A DNA stretch of 64,000 nucleotides. Origin: an uncultured Faecalibacterium sp. GTDB lineage: Bacteria > Bacillota > Clostridia > Oscillospirales > Ruminococcaceae. Under the pieces are notes generated by a model. That model worked only from the letters and a program-made list of their open reading frames with translations, did not search any database and was not told the DNA's origin. Shown piece after piece: positions 7,574 through 16,359 of this stretch; position 1 is the stretch's first letter; each line of letters begins with the position of its first letter. The DNA is taken from positions 96,363 through 160,362 of the forward strand of contig CAKTEM010000003.1 of NCBI GenBank assembly GCA_934548045.1. The letters run 5' to 3'. The position numbers and the translations under genes were made by a program.

Positions 7574-9103
7574 GTGCGGTGGAGGATGACCTTAAAAGAA
7601 CGGATGATGCTGTGTCTGACAGCGTTTTTTCTGGCACTCATCGCACAGATCTGCCTGAGCTTTTACCAGTCTGGCACCGTTTTACGGGAGCTGGACGACC
7701 AGATGGGCAATTTCAACGCCATCAGCCGATTTCAGAATGGTGTGGAGCGGAGCCTGAACGCTCTGGACAACTACCGCTGGGAGTACGGCGACTCGGACGA
7801 GCTGCTGGAAGAGCTGCAAGGGTCGTTCTCCACCATGAATGCGTGGCTCTGGCGTATCGAGGACGACCTTGATACCGTCAGTGAGGAGCAGTATCTTCTG
7901 TACAATGCTGTCTGCACGACCTTTGACAGTTACACGGCACTTGTCAATGATTTGGAAACGGCTGTCCAGGCCGGCGGCGAGATGACGGCGGCGCAGCTCT
8001 ATTATAACAAGGTATCGCCCTGTGGAAACTATCTGCGTCAGTACGCCCAGCAATTGCTGAATACGGCCATCTCGGATGCGCAGGAGAATTACACGCAGGT
8101 GTCGGAGTTGAGCAACCGGGTCAAGTGGGCGCAGACCGTCGTAGTTGGTCTGTGTCTGGTGCTGGGCTGTGTCATGGCACTGTCTGTTCTCCGGCTGCTG
8201 ACACCGGTACAGCAGCTCATCAGCGCGTCGCAAGCCATCGCCCGGCGTGAGTTCGATACGCCGGATGTTCCGGTGCCGCATCAGGATGAGATGGGGCAGC
8301 TGGCCGAGGCGTTCAACAAGATGAAACACTCGATGGCCGAGCAGGTGAACACCCTGCGCGAGAAAAACGAAATTGAACGGGAACTGCACCGACAGAAGAC
8401 GCAGGCCCTCGAGATGCAGAACCGGATGGAGCGCAGCCGGTTGCAGCAGCTGCGGAGTCAGATCGACCCACACTTTCTGTTCAACACCCTGAACGTCATT
8501 TTGCAGACCGCCGGGCAGGAGAAAGCCTACCGGACGCAGGCTCTGATCACGGCTTTGTCGCACCTGCTGCGCTACAGCCTGATGAGCAACGACGAGCAGG
8601 TTCCGCTTTCCCGGGAAGTGCGCATCGTGGACGAGTATTATTCCATCTATCACGTCCGCTTCGGGGAGCGCATCCGGATGCTGTGGAAGATATCGGACTC
8701 CATTGAGCTGACCGAGACGATGGTGCCGTCCTTTATCTTGCAGCCCATCGTGGAAAATGCGTTTAAGCACGGTATTTCTCCAAAAGAAGAGGGCGGTGTC
8801 GTCCGGATCCGCATCAATCCGCTCCGGGAACAGGGGCTTTTGTATATCAATGTGTTCGATAACGGTGTTGGCATCGAGCCGGAACAGCTTGGTCAGCTGA
8901 AATCTGCGCTCGAGCAGACCGGCGAACGCTGGGAACATATCGGCATTTACAATGTGGCGGCGCGGCTGAGACTGCTGGACAAACGCTGCCGGTTTGAGAT
9001 CCATTCCCATCCGGGATGGGGAACAGCGGTCAGCCTGTATCTGCCGCTGGTGGAGAATTTGGAGGAGGAATTGGACGATGATACGCCTGTTGATCGCGGA
9101 TGA
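7574..9103 (+). CDS. YesM/LytS-type sensor histidine kinase
   Basis: This membrane sensor kinase has two transmembrane helices (MLCLTAFFLALIAQICLSF near the N-terminus and VVVGLCLVLGCVMALSVL near residue 195) enclosing an extracellular sensing region of about 160 residues. A HAMP linker and coiled coil follow, then the His_kinase domain SQIDPHFLFNTLN with the phospho-acceptor at about His300, and an ATPase domain (VENAFKHG, DNGVGI). This is the YesM/LytS class. I favour GTG 7574, seven bases after AGGAGG; ATG 7568 sits too close to that site. The gene overlaps the response regulator, whose gene in turn overlaps a DctP-like gene. The module probably senses a TRAP substrate and controls the transporter genes downstream. 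Confidence 0.9.
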   Translation: MRWRMTLKERMMLCLTAFFLALIAQICLSFYQSGTVLRELDDQMGNFNAISRFQNGVERSLNALDNYRWEYGDSDELLEELQGSFSTMNAWLWRIEDDLDTVSEEQYLLYNAVCTTFDSYTALVNDLETAVQAGGEMTAAQLYYNKVSPCGNYLRQYAQQLLNTAISDAQENYTQVSELSNRVKWAQTVVVGLCLVLGCVMALSVLRLLTPVQQLISASQAIARREFDTPDVPVPHQDEMGQLAEAFNKMKHSMAEQVNTLREKNEIERELHRQKTQALEMQNRMERSRLQQLRSQIDPHFLFNTLNVILQTAGQEKAYRTQALITALSHLLRYSLMSNDEQVPLSREVRIVDEYYSIYHVRFGERIRMLWKISDSIELTETMVPSFILQPIVENAFKHGISPKEEGGVVRIRINPLREQGLLYINVFDNGVGIEPEQLGQLKSALEQTGERWEHIGIYNVAARLRLLDKRCRFEIHSHPGWGTAVSLYLPLVENLEEELDDDTPVDRG

Positions 9104-9899
9104 CGAAAAGCTGGAACGGGAAGCTCTGGCAGATATGGTGAGCCACCGATTCGAGCATGAAGTCGTGATGGAGTTTGCCGAAAACGGCCGGAAAGCCGCC
9201 GATACCGCCGTCCTCTGGGGCGCGGAGCTGATCCTGATGGACATCGAGATGCCGGGCATGAGCGGTTTGGATGCGGCCCGGGCAGTACTGGCCCAGCGGC
9301 CCAGCTGCCGGGTGATTTTTGTCACGGCATACAGTCTGTTCCAGTATGCACACGAGGCGGTGCATCTGGGAGCCTGCGACTATCTGCTCAAGCCGGTCGA
9401 CCCGGACGAGCTGGAAGCATCCATCCGGCGCGCAATGCGTCAGATCGAGACGGAACGGAAGCTTGCGGCACTGGCACCCGTCCAGCCCGAACCCACCGAA
9501 GAGCCGGAGCGGGCCGCCGAGGTGGAGGATGGCGAAAACAACCAGACCGCCCTTGTGATGGCGCATGTCCGGCGGTATCTGGAAGATAACTATATGTTCG
9601 ACCTCTCGCTGGACAGCGTGGGCGAGATTTTGCACATGAGCCCGGCCTACCTGTCGGCACAGTTCAAAAAATACCAGAAGATGAACTTCCTCGACTGCCT
9701 GACCGAACTGCGCATCAATGCCGCAAAAGAGCTGCTGGCCGACCCCTTCCGCTCGTCGGCAGAGGTAGCCTCGATGGTGGGCTATGAGGATGCAAGTTAT
9801 TTCGCCCGGGCGTTCAAAAAACGGACGGGCATGACGCCGACCCAGTACCGCCGCCGGATCAAAACATCCCAGACCTCCCACCCGGAGGCCGTCTTATGA
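9078..9899 (+). CDS. AraC-type response regulator (YesN-like)
   Basis: This 273-residue cytoplasmic regulator has an N-terminal receiver domain with acidic residues D8/D9, phospho-acceptor Asp55 in LILMDIEMPG, and a conserved Lys in LLKPVD. The C-terminal 100 residues are an AraC-type double helix-turn-helix (YLSAQFKKY; VGYEDASYFARAFKKRTG). The ATG at 9078 follows GAGGAGG and overlaps the kinase gene by 26 bases, so the two are translationally coupled cognate partners. Its stop overlaps the next start (ATGA at 9896-9899). Likely targets are the promoters of this operon and of the TRAP transporter at 11-14 kb, which is inference from position. Confidence 0.92.
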   Translation: MIRLLIADDEKLEREALADMVSHRFEHEVVMEFAENGRKAADTAVLWGAELILMDIEMPGMSGLDAARAVLAQRPSCRVIFVTAYSLFQYAHEAVHLGACDYLLKPVDPDELEASIRRAMRQIETERKLAALAPVQPEPTEEPERAAEVEDGENNQTALVMAHVRRYLEDNYMFDLSLDSVGEILHMSPAYLSAQFKKYQKMNFLDCLTELRINAAKELLADPFRSSAEVASMVGYEDASYFARAFKKRTGMTPTQYRRRIKTSQTSHPEAVL

Positions 9900-10912
9900 T
9901 AGCCCGTCGAGAATTGCTGTCAGCGGCGGCAGTTATGGCACTGATGAGCGTGACGGGCTGCTCTTTTCCACGGAAGAACGATAATACAGTGGAAAACAAG
10001 CCGGAACTGATTTTGCGCTACGCCGAAAACCAGCCCGAGGACTACCCGACGACGCAGGCTGCGCTGGTGTTTGCGCAAAAAGTAGAGGAAAAGACGAACG
10101 GTCGGGTCAAAATCGCGGTGTACAGCGGCGGAGAGCTGGGCGCGGAACAGAGCGTCATCCAGCAGATGCAGTTCGGCGGCATCGACTTCTCCCGTGTGTC
10201 GCTTAGCCAGCTGGCCGAATACATGCCGTCGCTGAGCGTTTTGCAGCTGCCGTTCCTGTATCAGGACGCCGCGCAGATGTGGCGTGTGCTGGATGGTGCA
10301 GTCGGCGATGAATTTCTAGCGTCGCTGGATACCGTCGACCTGACCGGGCTTTCGTGGTTTGATGCCGGTGTCCGCAGCTTTTATACCCGGGAAAAAGTCT
10401 CGAGTCTGGCCGAGCTTCAGGGGCTGACCCTCCGGGTGCAGGAGTCGGACATGATGAGCGAGATGGTGAAAGATCTGGGCGCAGACCCGGTGCAGGTGGT
10501 GTACAGTCAGGTCTATGCCGCCCTCCATAATGGGGAAATCGACGGTGCAGAGAACAACTGGCCGAGTTATGAGGCGATGGGCCACTACGAAGTCGCGCCC
10601 TATTTCCTGAAAGATGAACACACCCGTGTGCCGGAAATTCTGCTGGCAAGCGTATCGGCGATGGAAAAGCTGGCAAAGATGGATTCGTCCTTCCCGGGCA
10701 TCATCCGGAGCTGTGCCAGAGAGTCTGCCCTGCTTGAGCGCACCCTCTGGGCGGCACGGGAACAGGAATCTGAGCAGAACATGCTGGAAAAGGGCATCAC
10801 GGTGACGGAGCTTTCCCCGGAGGAAAAGCAAAAGTTCAAAGATGCGGTCCAACCCCTGTACGAAATGTTTGAGGAACAGAAAAAGTTAATAGAAAGGATC
10901 CAGATGACGTAG
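9896..10912 (+). CDS. DctP-like TRAP solute-binding lipoprotein encoded with the two-component system
   Basis: This 338-residue extracellular binding protein of the TRAP DctP family has a signal with lipobox VTGC. Family landmarks are visible: the Arg of LTLRVQ that normally salt-bridges a carboxylate ligand, and GAENNWPSY. Its start overlaps the stop of the response regulator gene. It is followed not by permease genes but by a promoter and a second, different DctP gene with permeases. Because it is made with the kinase and regulator, it may serve as the ligand-presenting partner of the sensor kinase, or share the transporter downstream. The fold assignment is solid and the sensory role is inferred. 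Confidence 0.9.
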   Translation: MIARRELLSAAAVMALMSVTGCSFPRKNDNTVENKPELILRYAENQPEDYPTTQAALVFAQKVEEKTNGRVKIAVYSGGELGAEQSVIQQMQFGGIDFSRVSLSQLAEYMPSLSVLQLPFLYQDAAQMWRVLDGAVGDEFLASLDTVDLTGLSWFDAGVRSFYTREKVSSLAELQGLTLRVQESDMMSEMVKDLGADPVQVVYSQVYAALHNGEIDGAENNWPSYEAMGHYEVAPYFLKDEHTRVPEILLASVSAMEKLAKMDSSFPGIIRSCARESALLERTLWAAREQESEQNMLEKGITVTELSPEEKQKFKDAVQPLYEMFEEQKKLIERIQMT

Positions 10913-11029
10913 CTTGTATACCAGTTATTGTGCGAGCTGTCCAAATAAAAGAATGATTCCTTGACAGGATGCACAAAAGAGATGTTCATATTTTTTCAAA
11001 AAACAGGACATTTTTCAGAACCCCTTGTT

Positions 11030-11058
11030 TTGGCTTAGAAAATTTGCTAAAGTATGAA
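11030..11058 (+). promoter_or_regulatory. promoter of the TRAP transporter operon
   Basis: TTGGCT (11030-11035) and TATGAA (11053-11058) are 17 bases apart, about 75 bases before the dctP ATG. A second possible -35, TTGACA at 10961, has a poorer -10 partner. Confidence 0.5.
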
Positions 11059-11133
11059 CAACAAATGAATGTCAGCGCGCCACCTGTGCAATGGCGGCTG
11101 ACATGGAGAAGAGATTTTAGGAGGACAATCGTT

Positions 11134-12213
11134 ATGAAAAAGATCACTCGTCGCAGCTTCCTCGCTGCAGCTGGCGTTTCCGCCGCTGCTCTGGCACTGA
11201 CCGCCTGCGGTGGCTCCAGCAGCTCTAAGGCTGCTTCTACTGCAACCTCTACCGCAGCTCCTGCTGGTGATGCAGGTGCAGCTGCAAGCGATCCGAAGGT
11301 GACTCTGGTCTACGCCGAGGTCAACCCTCTGGATACCATCGTCGGCCAGACCGCTACCCACTTCAAGGAGAAGGTCGAGGAGCTGACTGGCGGTTCCGTC
11401 GTCATCGACGTTCAGGCTTCCGGTGTTCTGGGTTCTGAGAACGACGTTCTGGATGCGATCCTGGGCGGTTCTACCTCCATCGACATGAGCCGTATCTCCG
11501 CTTTCGCACTGACCAGCTACGGCTGCAACAAGTCCAAGCTGCTGTCCATCCCCTTCACCTTTGAGAACCGCGCTCACTTCTGGAACTTCGCAAACAGCGA
11601 TCTGGCTCCTGAGTTCCTGAACGAGCCCCAAGATCTGGGTCTGCCCGTTCGTGGTATCTTCTACGGCGAAGAAGGCTTCCGTCACTTCTTCACGGTCAAC
11701 CCCGTTGCTACCATCGCTGACTTCAAGGGCCTGAAGCTGCGCGTGTCCAACGACCCCGTCATGAATGGCATGGTCGAGGGTCTGGGCGCAAACCCGACCG
11801 TCGTTTCCTTCGGTGAGCTGTACAGCGCACTGCAGACCGGCGTTGTCGATGGTGCAGAGCAGCCCATCGCAAACTACAAGTCCAACGCATTCCCCGAAGT
11901 TGCAAACAACCTGATCCTCGATGGCCACACTCTGGGCGCAATTCAGGCTGTTATCACCGATAGCGCATGGGGCAAGCTGACCGAGAACCAGCAGGCTGCT
12001 ATCATGGAGGCTGGTGCTGATACGCAGGCCTTCAACGCTGACCTGTCCGAGACCGAGGAGAACAAGGTTCTGGATGACCTGAAGGCTTCCGGCTGCAACG
12101 TTGTCGATGTCGACGACAAGGCACCTTGGCAGGAGGCTTGCGCTAAGGTCATCAGCGAGAACACCTCCGATCAGGCTGAGCTGTACCAGAAGCTGCTGGA
12201 CATGAAGGGCTAA
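11134..12213 (+). CDS. TRAP transporter solute-binding lipoprotein (DctP family)
   Basis: This 359-residue binding protein is the extracytoplasmic receptor of the TRAP transporter encoded just downstream. The N-terminus has a twin-arginine-like RRSFLAAAG followed by lipobox LTAC and a Ser/Ala/Thr-rich tether, so it is a lipoprotein. LKLRVSND holds the conserved carboxylate-binding Arg, and VVDGAEQPIANY is typical of DctP proteins. The ATG at 11134 has a TTAGGAGG site; an upstream in-frame start near 10969 would put sequence in front of the signal peptide and is rejected. A GC-rich hairpin with T-run separates it from dctQ, probably to make more receptor than permease. The substrate is likely an organic acid or related carboxylate; its identity is not visible. 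Confidence 0.93.
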   Translation: MKKITRRSFLAAAGVSAAALALTACGGSSSSKAASTATSTAAPAGDAGAAASDPKVTLVYAEVNPLDTIVGQTATHFKEKVEELTGGSVVIDVQASGVLGSENDVLDAILGGSTSIDMSRISAFALTSYGCNKSKLLSIPFTFENRAHFWNFANSDLAPEFLNEPQDLGLPVRGIFYGEEGFRHFFTVNPVATIADFKGLKLRVSNDPVMNGMVEGLGANPTVVSFGELYSALQTGVVDGAEQPIANYKSNAFPEVANNLILDGHTLGAIQAVITDSAWGKLTENQQAAIMEAGADTQAFNADLSETEENKVLDDLKASGCNVVDVDDKAPWQEACAKVISENTSDQAELYQKLLDMKG

Positions 12214-12245
12214 GCTCTGACATCCTGCTTACTTAAGTCGCTTTT

Positions 12246-12292
12246 GCCCGGCGGACGCGACGGGGTGTTCCCGCCGGTTCGCCGGGCTTTTT
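12246..12292 (+). terminator. intra-operon attenuating hairpin between dctP and dctQ
   Basis: GCCCGGCG (12246-12253) pairs with CGCCGGGC (12280-12287), with extra pairs inside, and is followed by TTTTT. Since dctQ starts 17 bases later, this is probably a partial terminator that sets the ratio of binding protein to permease. Confidence 0.75.
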
Positions 12293-12308
12293 AGTTGGAG
12301 GAATGAAT

Positions 12309-12830
12309 ATGCCGAAAATCTTTACCACGTTGGATAAGATTAAACCGGCGTACGACATCACCTACAAAGTGGTTCTGTTCATCTGCAAGATCCTGCTGAT
12401 CGCGGATATTGCTATTACCACGATGTCGGTCGTTGGCCGCTACGTCCCGTTTATCCCGGACCCTGCATGGTCGGAAGAGGTCGTCCTGACCTGCATGAGC
12501 TACATGGCAGTTCTGAGTGCCGCTCTGGCGATCCGCCGCGGCGCACATATCCGTATGACTGCATTTGATGTCTATCTGCCCAAGATCGCCATTAAAATTC
12601 TGGACATCCTGGCAGACGTCGCTGTCTGCGCACTGGGCATCATCATGCTGGTCGTTGGCTGGAATTACGCTACTACGCTGGGCGGCCGCGGCTTCTATGT
12701 CTCGATGCCTTGGCTGTCTCGTTTCTGGATGTACTTCCCGGTGCCGCTGGCCGGTGTCGCGATGATCATCTTCGAGATCGAAGCACTCTACAACCATATC
12801 AAGAGCTTTTTTGTAAAGGAGGAAGTGTAA
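12309..12830 (+). CDS. TRAP transporter small permease subunit (DctQ)
   Basis: The roughly 173-residue small membrane subunit of the TRAP transporter has four hydrophobic segments (VVLFICKILLIADIAITTMS; MSYMAVLSAALAIRRGAHI; ILADVAVCALGIIMLVVGW; FPVPLAGVAMIIFEI). It carries the family motif W-x-E-E-V near residue 60 and RRGAHI. It pairs with the large subunit DctM to move substrate delivered by DctP, driven by an ion gradient. ATG 12309 is seven bases from GGAGG; ATG 12303 is too close to it. It follows dctP after a hairpin and is directly followed by dctM. Confidence 0.92.
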   Translation: MPKIFTTLDKIKPAYDITYKVVLFICKILLIADIAITTMSVVGRYVPFIPDPAWSEEVVLTCMSYMAVLSAALAIRRGAHIRMTAFDVYLPKIAIKILDILADVAVCALGIIMLVVGWNYATTLGGRGFYVSMPWLSRFWMYFPVPLAGVAMIIFEIEALYNHIKSFFVKEEV

Positions 12831-12831
12831 T

Positions 12832-14172
12832 ATGACAGTTCAGACACTGGCTATCATTGTCCTTCTTGTCAGCTTTTTTGTAATGATCTTCCTGCGTTTC
12901 CCCATCGCATACGCAGTTGGTTTGTCCAGCGTGTTCTGCCTGTTGGTGCAGGGCCAGAACCTTTCCGATGTCTGCCGCCTGATGGTCAAGGGCATCTCTT
13001 CGTTCAGTCTGATGGCGGTTCCGTTCTTCATCACCATGGGCGTCCTGATGGGCTCCGGTGGTATTTCGGAAAAGCTGATCGCGCTGGCTGACGCCTGCGT
13101 CGGCTGGATGCGCGGCGGCATGGCAATGGTCAACATCGTTGCTTCCTACTTCTTCGGCGGCATTTCCGGTTCTGCATCCGCAGATACCGCTTCCATCGGT
13201 TCCATCATGATCCCCATGATGGTCGATCAGGGCTATGACGCTGACTTCTCCACCGCTGTTACCATCACCTCCTCCTGCGAAGGCCTGCTGGTTCCTCCGA
13301 GCCACAACATGGTCATCTACGCAACCACCGCTGGCGGCATCAGCGTCGGCAGCCTGTTCCTCGCTGGTTACCTCCCCGGCGCACTGCTGGCCATCGTCCT
13401 GATGGTCGGTTCCTACATCATCTCGGTGAAGGAAAATTACCCCAAGGGCTCTCCGTTCAGCATCAAGGGCTTCATCAAGCAGCTGGGTACTTCCATCTGG
13501 GCTCTGGCAGCTGTCATCATCGTTGTCGTCGGCGTTGTCGGCGGTGCGTTCACGGCTACCGAGTCCGCTGCTATCGCAGTTATCTACTCTCTGCTGGTTT
13601 CCGTCTTCATTTACAAGGGCCTTGACTGGAAGGGCGTCTGGCACGCTCTGGACGAGTGCGTCAACACCCTGTCCATCGTCCTGATCCTGATCGCTACCTC
13701 TGCAGTCTTCGGCAACTGCCTGACCATGCTGCACGTTCCGGATCTGGCTGCAAACGCGATCACCAGCATCACCGATAACCCCTACATCATCGCTCTGCTG
13801 ATCGACCTCATCATTCTGGTTCTGGGCTGCATCATGGATATGGCTCCCATCATCCTGATCGCTACCCCGATCCTGCTGCCCATCGCAACCTCTATCGGCA
13901 TCGACCCCATCCAGTTCGGTATCATCGTGGTCCTGAACTGTGGTATCGGCCTGCTGACTCCTCCTGTCGGCGCAGTTCTGTTCATCGGCTCTGCCGTTGC
14001 AAAACGCCCGATGGAGAAGGTCGTCAAGGCGACCCTGCCGTTCTATCTGTGCATGTTCATCGCACTGCTGCTCCTGACCTTCGTGCCGGACATCAGTCTG
14101 GCGATCCCAAAGCTCCTCGGCGGCTATATCAGCCCCATCGCAAATCCGCTGGGCCCGGTGTTCATCCACTAA
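12832..14172 (+). CDS. TRAP transporter large permease subunit (DctM)
   Basis: The 446-residue transport subunit has about 12 hydrophobic segments, with DctM family motifs such as FFGGISGSASADTASIGSIM and LLVPPSHNMVIYA, the two regions that form the transport pathway with their re-entrant hairpins. It begins two bases after the dctQ stop behind AAAGGAGG. A strong terminator follows at 14223. With DctQ and DctP this completes one TRAP system, probably under the control of the two-component system just upstream. Confidence 0.94.
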   Translation: MTVQTLAIIVLLVSFFVMIFLRFPIAYAVGLSSVFCLLVQGQNLSDVCRLMVKGISSFSLMAVPFFITMGVLMGSGGISEKLIALADACVGWMRGGMAMVNIVASYFFGGISGSASADTASIGSIMIPMMVDQGYDADFSTAVTITSSCEGLLVPPSHNMVIYATTAGGISVGSLFLAGYLPGALLAIVLMVGSYIISVKENYPKGSPFSIKGFIKQLGTSIWALAAVIIVVVGVVGGAFTATESAAIAVIYSLLVSVFIYKGLDWKGVWHALDECVNTLSIVLILIATSAVFGNCLTMLHVPDLAANAITSITDNPYIIALLIDLIILVLGCIMDMAPIILIATPILLPIATSIGIDPIQFGIIVVLNCGIGLLTPPVGAVLFIGSAVAKRPMEKVVKATLPFYLCMFIALLLLTFVPDISLAIPKLLGGYISPIANPLGPVFIH

Positions 14173-14222
14173 AAATCTGCTATGCTCATCCTTCTTCTCC
14201 AAATTAGGATTTGAAACACAGG

Positions 14223-14258
14223 AAAACCGTCGTACTCGTTCTGAGTGCGGCGGTTTTT
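14223..14258 (+). terminator. terminator of the TRAP operon
   Basis: A 15-bp stem with two G-U pairs (14223-14237 with 14243-14257), a five-base loop and TTTTT. Confidence 0.85.
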
Positions 14259-14328
14259 CTGCGTTGATGCTTGTTTTTGGGGCCGAATTGTGATATCCTA
14301 GGTGGCACTGTAAGGGGGGCGAGACGTG

Positions 14329-15507
14329 ATGAAAGAGCCGAAAACGAAAAAATCCGGAACGACTTGGCTGGCAAGCATCCTGATGGTTCTGCTGTGGGGC
14401 GCGGTCGGTGGACTGCTGGGCTTCGCGATGGCGAAAATGGCAGATGAATCCGGTGTATCACTGGGCAGGACGCTGCCGCAGATTTTTGTCTGGCTGGCCG
14501 TTACCCTCGTCGGCATCTATGCGCAGATTATTCTGCATGAGGGTGGACATCTGGTCTGCGGTCTGCTGACCGGATACAAATTCGTCTCGTTCCGTATTGG
14601 CAGCTGGATGTGGCAGAAGGAAAACGGCAAAATCCGTCTGCGCCGCTTCTCTCTGGCCGGAACCGACGGCCAGTGCCTGCTGGAGCCGCCGGAACTGAAA
14701 GACGGGAAGATGCCCTACCTCCTCTACAATCTGGGTGGGCCGCTGGCGAATCTGCTGACGGCGATTCTCAGCGCACTGCTGGGCGTTGTCTTCCGGGAAA
14801 ACGCGCCGGTGCAGCTGTTTTTTGTGATACAGGCCTTGGTTGGCTTGCTTTACGCGGTTCTGAACGGAGTACCGATGGATGTGGGTGAGGTCTGCAACGA
14901 CGGCAAAAACGCCCTCTCGATGAGCAAAGACCTGGCTGCGGTCCGTTCGCTCTGGGTGCAGCTGAGCCTTAACGCAGAGCAGACAAGGGGCGTCCGGCTG
15001 AAGGATATGCCGGAGGAATGGTTCACGATGCCGACGGATGAGCAGCTCCAGAACGGCATGACGGCAGTGCTGGCTGTCCTGCATGAGAACCGCCTGATGG
15101 ACGAACACCGTTTCGGCGAAGCGGCAGAGCTGATGGATGAGCTGAACGCGAAGCAGACTGCCATTATGACCCTTCATAAAAATCTGTTCCTCTGCGACCG
15201 GCTGTATTGCGCGCTGGTGCTGGGCGAGGACGCCGAGCCGTATCTGACCCGGTGGAACGAAAAGCCAATGCAGGCGTTCCGCAAGCAGATGAAAGATTAC
15301 CTGTCCATGATGGCGACGGAATACACGGTCGCTCTGCTGGCAGAAAAAGACCGCCTCAAGGCCGAGGCGGTCCGACTGCGTTTTGAAAAACGATGTGAGA
15401 CCTATCCCTATTCGGGTGAAGTTGTGTCCACAAAAGAGCTGATGTCGATCGCCTTGGGATTTCGCCATGAACTCCCAGACAGAGGTAACTTGGAGGACAT
15501 CAATTGA
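14329..15507 (+). CDS. M50-like membrane metalloprotease (site-2 protease type)
   Basis: This protein of about 392 residues has membrane helices in its first 190 residues and a soluble C-terminal half. Helix 2 contains ILHEGGHLV, the HExxH zinc motif of intramembrane M50 proteases. After NLGGPLANL and further helices comes NGVPMDVGEVCNDG, which matches the second M50 element (N-x-x-P...DG) supplying the third zinc ligand. The soluble half has no domain I recognise. The start is ATG 14329, or GTG 14326 directly before it, behind AAGGGGGG. The 3' end overlaps the opposing kinase-like gene by 100 bases. Its substrate is unknown. Confidence 0.8.
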   Translation: MKEPKTKKSGTTWLASILMVLLWGAVGGLLGFAMAKMADESGVSLGRTLPQIFVWLAVTLVGIYAQIILHEGGHLVCGLLTGYKFVSFRIGSWMWQKENGKIRLRRFSLAGTDGQCLLEPPELKDGKMPYLLYNLGGPLANLLTAILSALLGVVFRENAPVQLFFVIQALVGLLYAVLNGVPMDVGEVCNDGKNALSMSKDLAAVRSLWVQLSLNAEQTRGVRLKDMPEEWFTMPTDEQLQNGMTAVLAVLHENRLMDEHRFGEAAELMDELNAKQTAIMTLHKNLFLCDRLYCALVLGEDAEPYLTRWNEKPMQAFRKQMKDYLSMMATEYTVALLAEKDRLKAEAVRLRFEKRCETYPYSGEVVSTKELMSIALGFRHELPDRGNLEDIN

Positions 15508-16256
15508 TGCAGGACTTTCGCGCAAACCGTTTCGAGGGAAAGTGACGCTTCCAACCGCTGAAAATCGTTCCGGGTCACGAGCCATGTTTCCCGGGAACTG
15601 ACACAGCCGACGAACTGGACATGCCCGGTAAAGAGGGCAAACAATGCCGTCCGGAGTTCGGGCGAACCGAACAAAAATTCGAGTTCGGTTTCGGTCAAAA
15701 AGACGAAATCGGCGAACGGAAGAAAGAGGAAAAAGGTCTGCCGCAGAAAATCAGCGTCCGGCCAGAGCGAAGGCTCAAGCCGGGGCGCGAAGCTGAGCGG
15801 AACACCGGCCTCCCTTGCGGCACGGATGGCTTTCAGGTGAGTATACCGTGTGGAGCCGTCCAACAGCCCGGTGGTGGAAAAGTGGAGGACGGAAGCATCC
15901 TTGAGGAAGGATAAGTCCAGCTCTTCCGGAGGGAAGGATAACTCTGCCCCGTGGTAAGCGATGTGTTCGGAGCCGTCATCGAAGAAGACCGGTGTGTGCT
16001 GACCGGAAAGAAATCGAATGTGGCTGGTGTCGATGCCGGTCTGGTCAAGTGCGGCTTTGAGCCGGTGGCCGAAAGAGTCATCACCCAGCTGGGTCAGGAG
16101 AACAGAATGTCCGCCAAGCCGTGCGTATGCGGCACAGAGAGCGGCCGCAGAGCCGTCGGCCTGCGCACGGAACAGCTCCGCCTGCGACAGCGTACCGCTG
16201 GCGTCAGCAGGGGAGAGGGTGAGCCAGACGTCACCCAGACAATAGAGCGCGGACAT
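15408..16256 (-). CDS. PfkB-like sugar kinase relative, C-terminally truncated
   Basis: This 282-residue protein is recognisable as a PfkB/ribokinase family member in its N-terminal two thirds: GDVWLTLSP, then GGHSVLLTQLGDDSFGHRL (the family's G-x-x-x-x-x-G-x-D-x-F-G pattern) and the F-L-T-E-T-E-L segment. The C-terminal signature GAGD, which supplies the catalytic Asp and anion hole, is missing. After about residue 225 the sequence diverges, and the last 33 codons are antisense to the 3' end of the protease gene. It is therefore either a decayed kinase or a binding-only relative. ATG 16256 has a perfect AAGGAGG site; the longer frame from 16331 has none. I do not expect normal kinase activity. 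Confidence 0.7.
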   Translation of the reverse strand: MSALYCLGDVWLTLSPADASGTLSQAELFRAQADGSAAALCAAYARLGGHSVLLTQLGDDSFGHRLKAALDQTGIDTSHIRFLSGQHTPVFFDDGSEHIAYHGAELSFPPEELDLSFLKDASVLHFSTTGLLDGSTRYTHLKAIRAAREAGVPLSFAPRLEPSLWPDADFLRQTFFLFLPFADFVFLTETELEFLFGSPELRTALFALFTGHVQFVGCVSSRETWLVTRNDFQRLEASLSLETVCAKVLHQLMSSKLPLSGSSWRNPKAIDISSFVDTTSPE

Positions 16257-16359
16257 GCAGATTTCCTCCTTCCGAACAAACAATGCGTCCAGTATACACC
16301 CAAGCGGCGGTTTGCGCAATTGTTGCGACAAACTTCAACGAAATCAGAGAGGAACTGGA

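Noticed and set aside
15408..16256. Calling the PfkB-like gene a functional fructokinase
   Set aside because: The GAGD catalytic segment is absent, so activity cannot be supported.
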